Shown in pieces: positions 55,501 through 64,000 of a stretch of DNA of 64,000 nt; position 1 is the stretch's first letter; each line of letters opens with the position of its first letter. The position numbers and the translations under genes were made by a program. The stretch comes from Gorsachius magnificus (Eukaryota > Chordata > Aves > Pelecaniformes > Ardeidae), in NCBI GenBank assembly GCA_034008185.1, contig CM067084.1, positions 3,801,385 to 3,865,384 of the forward strand. The letters are read 5' to 3'. The notes beneath the pieces are model-generated. The model saw nothing but the letters and a program-made list of their open reading frames with translations, searched no databases and was not told the origin of the DNA.

Positions 55501-57284
55501 AGGGCACAAGACAGCCATCTGCCATTTTAGTAGCATTGCCTCCCCATCTGCCCTTGGCACCGTGCAATTGTATAAATGCAACTGTTTCACAAGTTATTCT
55601 TTGAAGTTAATTCTGCTGAGACAATGAATCAGACAACGCAGTTCAGAGGTGGAATTCTGTATCACTACGATTGCCTCAGACACAGCCCGCCACAAGAGTA
55701 CAACAAATTGCGGTACTAAGCATTGGGCACGGTGCTGGTGATAACTGGAGCAAAAAGCTGTCATCACAGGAAACAATCTCCCTGCCCTACCCTTTGGCTC
55801 TGACAGACACGGGGGATTAAGCTTCGAATGCAAAGATCAGATCAAGGAGAGCTTGTCGTGGGTTCTTCTCAGATCCCCACCTTGCTGTGCTCCCAAAGCT
55901 TCACAGGTTTTTCCCCGTGGATGACTATTAGGACATCAGGAGAAGTTCTTACGAAGCTGTTGCATACTCCAGCTTTTCAACTACTACCTCTGCAGTAGAG
56001 AAAGATTTAAGATTTCAAGAAAACCAGAGTTACTGATTTTTTTTTTAAATTTTCAACCTGTTGTCACCAAACTGCTACAATGATTGCTCTTTGCCATATG
56101 TCAAACACTAAAAGTTTCCACTTTAGACTTCTTATTAGTGGGGCGCATTTCTGTTTTACCTTTTGTTGACAATAAGAAAACCATTGAGACTCGGGTAATG
56201 GCAACAGGCTGACACCGAACAAATAAATAGAGGGGTTTAATGTTTTTTGGTTGTTTTTTTTTTAGTCCAACCTCCAAACAGTCTCAAAGGACTGTAGATT
56301 CTTCACTAAGTTATTCAGTCCTACCCAAAGAAGATAAAAAAACCCAAGCCGACAAATTTACGTTTCAAGCGAATGCTATAAGCAGGCAATAAAGCCATAA
56401 CTGATTATTTAGGCCTTTGCATGGTTAACTATGAAGCAAAGTTTTTTCCACTGTCTTTAAAAATTGCTCTTCCCCTTTTATAATCAACCTTTGCAAATTC
56501 CCAAGGCAATTAAAGGAAGAACATTACAAGTACTCACACCAACTCTGAGAACTTGATGACAGGTTTGACAACATGGCTCACTCCTGCGCAGCCTTTCATT
56601 TTTATATTAGGCAAGAAAGCTTTAGTCATTAAGGAAAACTTCAAGTGCATTTGCAATACTTGTCACTCAACAATCCACCACAGAATATCAATTGATTTAA
56701 TGAGAATCAGGCTGAAGTAGCGGCAGACCGTTTTATTGAGCTGTTTCATAGAAAGTCTCATGGAAATATGAAGAATCTTCCCACTTTAATAAGGAGAAGG
56801 TATCACTGTAAATAAACAATTAAAAGTTAACCATCTTGCAAAGTCTTACTCTGCTTTCTATTCTGATGGGAGATCATTCAAGATAAACCTTTAATAGTTT
56901 GCTACCGACTGCTCTGTTAGCAGCAGACTTTTTTTCCAGCTGCCTTTTTCTTACGCTAGACTGACAGAATAATGGGATGCCAGAACAATATTCTCACTTC
57001 TTGAAAAGGCAAAACTACCAAAAAAACCCAGGTTAAAGGAACATCACAAACATCACGCTTCCCAGATAAGATAACCAGCTTTTTTTTCCCCTCCAGATTT
57101 TTAATCCTTTAAAATAGCCATGAAGTTTTCTGTCTTGGTGACTATCGTCCATGCCCAATGCCTGCTTTTCTCTAGAACCTCTGCTCCTCTATCCGGCAGG
57201 TAGTCCATGCTCACACCACGTGAGCAGGAGAGCCCTTGGTACACCAAGAGATCCCCGCTGGCACCTCACGTATTATTTTTACAG

Positions 57285-57350
57285 AATTATAGATTGGTTA
57301 AAACTGAAATTCAGAAAGCTCAACTACAATTAAAGCAGCATGGATTTCTG
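57285..57350 (+). CDS. Weak candidate 66-bp exon, plus strand
   Basis: TATTATTTTTACAG is followed by 66 open bases (22 codons, phase 0 at both ends) and then GTAAGA, a good donor. The peptide begins NYRLVKTEIQKAQLQLKQ and ends HGFL, with a heptad-like spacing that could form a short helix. It is not recognised, and its strand is opposite to that of the other candidates. Low confidence. Confidence 0.15.
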
Positions 57351-59023
57351 GTAAGAATGGGTAAACGTTACCATGAAAGAAAAGCAACCGTCAGAAAACA
57401 CGACCACATGCTAAGGATGCATTTACAGTATTGGAGCAGACTTGAGTTCAAAGAATAGGAGTGTGAAATAAAACCAGAGCAAATCTAAGCTCAGAAATGC
57501 ATTTTTAGTTTCAAGAAGAGTTCTGGTCTAAGTGCACAGTTTACAGTGGTACCTACTTCACATTTAAGGTGCTTAAATGCTGTACATGAAATTCTTTTGG
57601 TCAAAATGTATGCCAGAATTGAAATATATCCCAAACCTAAGCACACTCAGTTCAAATAATCATGCATTTTAAAAGCGGATTTTGTAACATTTGAACTACA
57701 GGAACTGTAGTTCCTTTGACTGTTTACATAACGCAGAAAAGGAAAACAAGCACATTTCAAGGAAAAGCAACAGTATCAAAGAGACAGACAGCATTTAAAA
57801 TAATCAGATTACCTTGTAAGGGGGCTATAAGGGCCCCATCTCACAGACGGGATGTAACAATTTCAATCCAAAAAACCTAAACATAAACCCCACCAAAACA
57901 AACCCAAACTCCACCAAACCTACAGCTGGCAAACTCAGAGGCATGTTTTATAAACCTTCTCAGGCATCAGACTTGAGAACAATGGTTCTCAAACCAGAGC
58001 TATTTAATACCTTCACAAAATTGGTGGAATAAGCACGCACGAGTAGGATATATGAATAGCACAGCCTCTGGAACTATCCATACCCTTCTATTATCTCGCC
58101 AGAAGTTGCTAAGGATACAGGTACCAGACTAAACATCATCAGGTTACAGCAGTTGAAGAAAATTATGGCCCAGGAGTAGAATTTCCTGACTGTATGCAGC
58201 CGAGTCTGCCAGGGTTGCAAAATAAAGCACATTAGCTTAAACATCATCTACTGAGGTTCTCGGACTGAGTCTCTGAGGGTTCCTTCATACGCTCTTTTCT
58301 TGGCAAAGAAACAACGATAATGTTAAGAAGGAGGGGTGGGGTAGGGGGAGAAATACTTCAAAGACATAAAACATCAAATGCAAATGCCTGCATCCTGTGC
58401 ATCCCAGCATGCAAGCCCAGAAGCAGATTCAGTCTGCAAAAATTCACATGAATAATTTTATATAGCTACATATCATGATGTCATAAAAACTGCTGGGGAA
58501 AAATTAGCAGTAAATTTCCCAGAGGAGCTGACATTCTCTGCTTATTAAGAGAGTTGTTGGGTTTTTTACCTCTTATTTTGGAGATACTCTGAATAATTCA
58601 GATAGGTGTTGTATGTGTCATTCTCATGCTGAAAATGCATTTATGTAACATAATTAAAGAGATTTTTTTTTTTCAATCCCAGCTGAGATTATTCAGTAAC
58701 TCTGCTATGAAATACGGACTCAGGTGGGTCAACTTCAGAGCTTTGATGTGTTACTAAGGTTTCTGAGAAGGATGCAACGGTAGCATTAGGTATGTAACTC
58801 TGTTTGCATCCCCATAAACCTATTTTCTATATAGAGTTGCATGGTCTGCTGAATATTTAAGAGATTCAATTGACTTCTGCTGTTGAAGTCTGATAATATT
58901 AGTATTGACTTGGTATGATTATAGAATTGTATTAGTCACTAGAGAAGCCAGTGCTAATTCTGAATTACCAGACTTGTTTCATGCTTCTTGTTTGTATTTC
59001 AATGCTGGAAACAAGCTATTATA

Positions 59024-59037
59024 TTTTTTTTTTTTTT
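59024..59037. repeat. T14 homopolymer followed by C6
   Basis: Fourteen T residues, then ATT and six C residues (59041-59046). Confidence 0.88.
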
Positions 59038-60140
59038 ATTCCCCCCGCTTTTTCTGTAGAACTATGCCTTGCAGCTTGTAAAATGTCCTACAAGGGAGCA
59101 TTACTGTCTTTGTAGAGATCTCCTTCCCTTCCTCCTTCTAAATGAGGATGATCCAGGACAGGGAAAGGGGCAGGGAGATTCTCAACAAATTATCAAAACA
59201 CTTTACTAAAAATAATAGGAGTTTTGTTTGTTGTTTTGGTTTTTTAATCTGTCTAGCATCAGTTTTTGATTGTTCATTATCAAGATTTACTAAGTAACAA
59301 ACCCAACATCAAGGGACAAACTTCTACTTTAGAAAGTTCAATCAGTCAATCAACCTGAATACTTACAAAAGCAAGGAAGCTTAATACGCCATCCATTTAA
59401 ATACATACCTCCCACACTTACAAAAACTCAAATTAAAAAAAAAAAGTTATACCGAACAGCACATGGCTTTACGTGAAGCTTTCTGGTTCACTCCTAATAA
59501 ATATTTTTTTTTGACATCCTGTTTCATACAGTTTTTAATAAAGATTACTGTTTGCTGTGTAGGAGAGTCAACATGACAGATGCATACCCAGGTACCGATT
59601 TCATGAACGCTTACCCTTGTTAGCAAAATTCAGTATATTGGTTGACACGTTCACCTCTATGGCTAAATACACAACCGCTGTTGATGTATATGAAAATCAA
59701 GAGCAGATTATAGAGACTTGATATAATTATAATGAACTTTTCTGTTCCAAAAAGACACATTCACTGAGTTCAAGATTTTAAACCCGCCTGCTTAGCCCTT
59801 ATTTACAGAAGCTCTAGACTCACTTTACCACAGAACCAGGACAGTGCCCAGCTCCTGCGGGAAGCCCAGGGACATGAGGTACCTCCCTTGCCATGGAACA
59901 CCAGCACACTTCCCCGAGTCCTCTTCCCCAACCCCTCAGACCAACCCGGTCACTGGCAAGTGCTGGAATTTCCCCACAAAATGCTACAAATACAAAGCAG
60001 CCAAGAAAACCACACACAACCAAAAGCTCATACATTTCCCCCATTCGGGAAGTTTCTGATGTCCACTATCATAGCTTTATGAAATACCAGTTGTCTAGAA
60101 ACTAGAGTTTGAGAAACATTAAGGGGAGGGACCTCTAGGG

Positions 60141-60161
60141 AAAATAAATAAATAAATAAAA
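60141..60161. repeat. (AAAT)n tetranucleotide repeat
   Basis: About five AAAT units (AAAATAAATAAATAAATAAA plus A). Confidence 0.9.
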
Positions 60162-60220
60162 TGGCCATGCAATGCCAACTCTGAAAAACCCTCAAAATCC
60201 ATACTGAGCTAGCCAGGCTT

Positions 60221-60234
60221 CCCCCCCCCCCCCC
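60221..60234. repeat. C14 homopolymer
   Basis: Fourteen C residues between GGCTT and ATATTC. It has quadruplex or i-motif potential. Confidence 0.9.
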
Positions 60235-61040
60235 ATATTCTATTGACAGAACCAGCCAACAACAATTAGCAACATTTTGAAAAGTGTTTCAGTTTTAGTG
60301 GTGAATCAATACAACTTTTATCTAAACAATGAATGAAGCTGCTTTAAGTACATTCGCAGAGTTTTCATTTTCTTCAGCTGTTTTGTTGACTAGATGGGCA
60401 CCTGTGGTTGCAGAAACAAAAGCCAACGCTCAACAGAAACTACTCCTCATTTAGCTTCATTTCATAAAGCTATTTTCACCACAGTTTCCACTCGACCTTG
60501 CACAGAGGTGAAGGTAATGGCAGCCTGGAGAAAGCTGCTGTGTCAGAAACTGAACAGTTCTGTCTGTGATTGAGACTTAGGTCTGAAATGTGCCTGATCT
60601 TGAGAAACTGTACCAAAAAAGAAAAAGGAAAAAGCATCTACCTACATCTCTGCCTATCAGTTACTGGTTGGGTACAGTAAATCCTCTATAACATTACTCT
60701 GGGGAATTTTTCCAGGCAGGCAGGGATCAATGCCTCCTGCAAGGCTCCATTGCTTTTGTTTCTACGTCTTAATCAATGAGACATACAGGGATCCAATGGA
60801 GCTTACCGAACTAGGCAAACTGGCCAAAGGGGTGACGGGAAATGTAGTGGTGAAAGGGAAAGCTGAAGTGAAATTACCCAAGCAGTTCCTTCAGTATCAG
60901 TCTCTCCATCTGTAAATAAACACTGGAATTTACCAGACAAGACCCAGATGCAGCTGATTACTAAAGCCACTCAGGAGACCTCACCTGATTTGGTTATTTT
61001 CCTGGTCAATTCCAATCCCCCATTCCAAACATCCACCTAC

Positions 61041-61060
61041 ATATGTGTATATACACATAT
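61041..61060. repeat. 20-bp perfect palindrome
   Basis: ATATGTGTATATACACATAT is identical to its own reverse complement. Alternating purine-pyrimidine DNA of this kind can extrude a small cruciform or adopt Z-like DNA, but it is also a common microsatellite-derived form. Confidence 0.8.
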
Positions 61061-61774
61061 AAATTAACTTAGAGCATACATAAGGAAGAGTGGCCATAAT
61101 AATGGCAAGTCTATCACACAGGAGGAAGCTAGAGCAAGATGGCTGTTAAAATAAAAATAATGGAAACCAGACTGTCCTTGATAAATACATTGATGAAAGA
61201 TGAAGAATTTTCTGAAGGACAACCTAGGCACAGACAACAAACACTGTCTGTGAATAAATCTGGGCTGTAAATCAGAAAAATCTTCAAAGTAGAAGAGTGC
61301 AGTACTAAATTCTCTCTTCAGTAAAGCAAAAAGAACTAAGCCCCTCACATCCCCAGTTAATTTTAAGATAGAGCTTGATTACTGAATGAGATCATTAACT
61401 CTGCTGAAGGACTCAACTTCACCTTGGATACATTTATTCTATTTCCCATTTTTTACCTAATTTTATTTCCCTTTTTCAGCTAAGGCCAACCCCAGGTGAT
61501 AGATGCTCAGATGTTCTCTTACCCTGTAGAAGTCTGACAGTGGATAAATAGCATTTGAAAGCAGAAGGCATCAGTTTTAGCTGGACTGAATCTGTTACGT
61601 GAAACAGGAAAACCAAGAACAGACCACTGAACGAGAACAAAAAAATCCAACTCTAAAGTTGACTTTCATTTTCAGTATTGGTAAATGACTGATCCCTACC
61701 ATTCAAAACTATCTAAGCCCGAAAATAGGTGGGGACAAAGGGGAATCAATCCTATTTAAAACACAAAGGATATG

Positions 61775-61809
61775 TTTTTTTGTTTTTTTGTTTGTTTTTG
61801 TTTTTTTTT
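61775..61809. repeat. (T)nG low-complexity tract
   Basis: T-runs of four to nine residues are separated by single G residues. Confidence 0.88.
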
Positions 61810-64000
61810 CAAATATTTGTACTTTAATAAGCACAAACTTTGTTGAGATGTAACAACTTTGAGATTTATATGGCTACAAGCATGTCCTGTGACCAAGCCA
61901 AAACTAATTTGAAAGATGTGGACAGAATATTAAAACTCATAATTTTGAGACTTAAAAAAAATCTCCACCTGCCATAGATTTAAAATACACCTAATTTGCG
62001 AGTCCTTGTCCCCTTACTCCACATTTCCTAAAACCATCTCCGAGATATGCTGAGCTTACCAGCGTTAGCATGCAAGGCTAGCTGCATCATTGGTGTGGTC
62101 CCCAAAACCTCTGTCACGTTAAGACATCTCCTAGGAAAGGGGATGGACCACGCATGAGCCACTTCCACTCTGGGAACATTAATCTCATTAGTAAACATGT
62201 TTTGATTAACATGGCATTGAAAGCAATTTATTACTTAATTTAGATAGATAAATCATGCCAACCAGAAATACACAAAAATGTAAAGACACCGATTCCTGCC
62301 CTCATTACGAGTAAAATTACTTTAGTTAATAGGTCTTTTAGCATGAAACATTTTCCCATAGCAAACACTCCTGGTGGGTACACACAAGCTCTGCTGCATC
62401 TTTTTCTGCATCTAACCTGCGCGTGTGCGCTAACACGCAGAGCACTACACCCCTGGCCCTTCCTTCCCCCCAAAAATGCAACAGCTATGAAAAACCATGA
62501 AGTGCTATAGGTATAAAAGAAATGTCACTGGGTTTTGGAAGCCCTTCTGTCCAGCAGCAGTGCACATCACCTTATGAATCTTCTGCTTCTCCAGTACTAA
62601 AAGACGACCAGGAGGCTTTAACTGAAAGAGTGAGCAACTAGAAATGTCTTTAACATGCTAAAATGTACTAAGTGTAAATGATTAACATCAGCAGGAGCAG
62701 CATGCATCTGCAAGATGCAGAAATTTGACAGAAAACCTTCCCCCTCCCCCTCTTTTGGGACGGTGACACTAAAAAGCCCTGAAAAAGGGGTTTTTTTATG
62801 GCACGATCAGCAGGGCATTTAGTCCCACGAGCATATATCAATGCAATCTGAACCACAACTTCACAGCTGCCCATGCAGCGTAAATAAAGCAAATACTAAG
62901 CTACCTACCTTACACCCAAGCCTCATTTCATTTTAAAAGCAGTATACACAGTATAAAAAGCACCACAGTAAGCTTTATATTTTCATAGCTATAGAGTTTC
63001 ATAAATAACAAAAAACGGTATTTTTTGAAGGTTGCTTTCTGGCCTTTAAGCCAGTTTTAATAACCCAAGTTCAGCAGCACCTGGAGCTGCCCCAAAGGAA
63101 AGAGGTCATCTGCCCTGCAGTACAAAATCCTCCCTGCAGGGCAGGGCCTCAGCAACAGAACTCTGTCCATGTTCCACAATGTTGTAACTGAATATACAAT
63201 ACATCTTCATTTACTGAAGGCTATGAATAAAATCAGCCAAATGAATAGGGTTTCAGGAGAAATCTTTGAATTTGGTGACTATTGACTCTAATGAGCAATA
63301 GCCTATTCAAACCATCCCTACAAGAAGGCTCCCAAACCAAAATCATACCTAAGCAACTAGCTTGACATCTGCTATGCAATACAAATAACTTCAAGGCCTC
63401 CCTTGACTGATTAAATCACAAACCTATCTCTCCAAGAGGTTAAAATTTAAATGAAAGCTTAGGCTTGGCAAATCCCATCAGATTGTCAAATATGGATATT
63501 ATGTAGGAACCCCATCTGTTCACGCAGCAACATGAATATGCAACGTGACTGTTGCTGCAACGCTTGCATTCACATTGCGGAAAATTTACAAGCAAGCAGT
63601 TCCTGACTATAATTAAATCAGGAACTAAGTTCTGAAAACACATGCAATAGATCGCCTGCCACAAATACGAGCTTTGATGCTGCAAGTTTATGTTTCTCTC
63701 CTTCTCACATGCCGAGATGATGAAACTTTACAGCAGAGGTGTGTTATCCTCTCCACTGACATCAAGGTGTGTTAATCTTCCTTGTTGGGCAAGGTAACCG
63801 TTCACCATAGTGCAGGGAAAGGAGAGCGCGTGGAAGACCACCTTCTGCCACGTGACCCAGTGCGTTGCTCATAATTACCCAAAAATCAATTAACAGTTTC
63901 ACAGGTAAGGAGAGCTGCCAGCTGGAGGCCACAGGGTTGGACAAGTTGCTTGGGAGGGCTGTATACCTGCCTGCAGAATTACACATGCAACAACCGTGAA

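Larger units (their letters stand above)
49503..64000. other. Unique AT-rich non-coding DNA
   Basis: About 14.5 kb hold no recognisable gene or interspersed repeat. Simple repeats at 59024-59037, 60141-60161, 60221-60234 and 61775-61809 are listed separately. A block at about 51940-52230 with GATA-type cores (TTATCA, AGATAATC) is less AT-rich than its surroundings. The frames seen are short and have no family resemblance. The only splice-flanked frame is at 57285-57350. Confidence 0.5.

Overview
The window looks like vertebrate nuclear DNA, most probably from a bird. There are no dense bacterial-style ORFs, operons, rRNAs or CRISPR arrays. Eight fragments of CR1 non-LTR retrotransposons, four on each strand, carry the typical avian 3' end (a tail reading ATTCTATGA, or its reverse complement TCATAGAATCATAGAAT). 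There is one avian-type endogenous retrovirus (ERV)-derived LTR element. Recognisable interspersed repeats cover only about 7% of the window, as is usual in birds. I cannot name the species. The CR1 subfamilies and the LTR type suggest a bird outside the chicken group, but that is inference.

Layout. 1-8.36 kb is unique, AT-rich DNA with a GC-richer first 0.65 kb. At 8.37-8.89 kb lies a plus-strand CR1 that still has an open ORF2 C-terminal frame. At 11.17 kb there is a short minus-strand CR1. At 15.98-17.83 kb lies a tRNA-Lys-primed LTR element with a 606-bp 5' LTR, a primer-binding site, a non-coding interior with degenerate internal repeats, a polypurine tract and only the first 109 bp of its 3' LTR. 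From 17.8 to 28.8 kb there is unique DNA with simple repeats, a short perfect hairpin and small tandem duplications. Two plus-strand CR1s sit at 28.8 and 30.1 kb. After about 9.5 kb of mostly unique DNA, three minus-strand CR1s cluster at 40.3-43.3 kb, two of them near-identical. A last short plus-strand CR1 is at 49.35 kb. The rest is unique DNA with simple repeats.

Host genes. I cannot identify a host gene with confidence. Most open frames are short, lack recognisable domains, and are about what chance gives in DNA of this composition. Four short segments have an open frame with plausible splice signals on both sides. The best two are a minus-strand 85-bp segment at 32477-32561, whose peptide resembles an ankyrin repeat, and a minus-strand 183-bp segment at 45794-45976 with a strong donor. 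Weaker ones are at 42461-42534 (minus) and 57285-57350 (plus). If any is real, the window is largely intron of an unidentified gene. Otherwise it is intergenic. I found no clear new biological system. The most interesting items are the non-coding LTR element with stacked duplications in its U3, the ankyrin-like candidate exon, and the inverted CR1 pairs.
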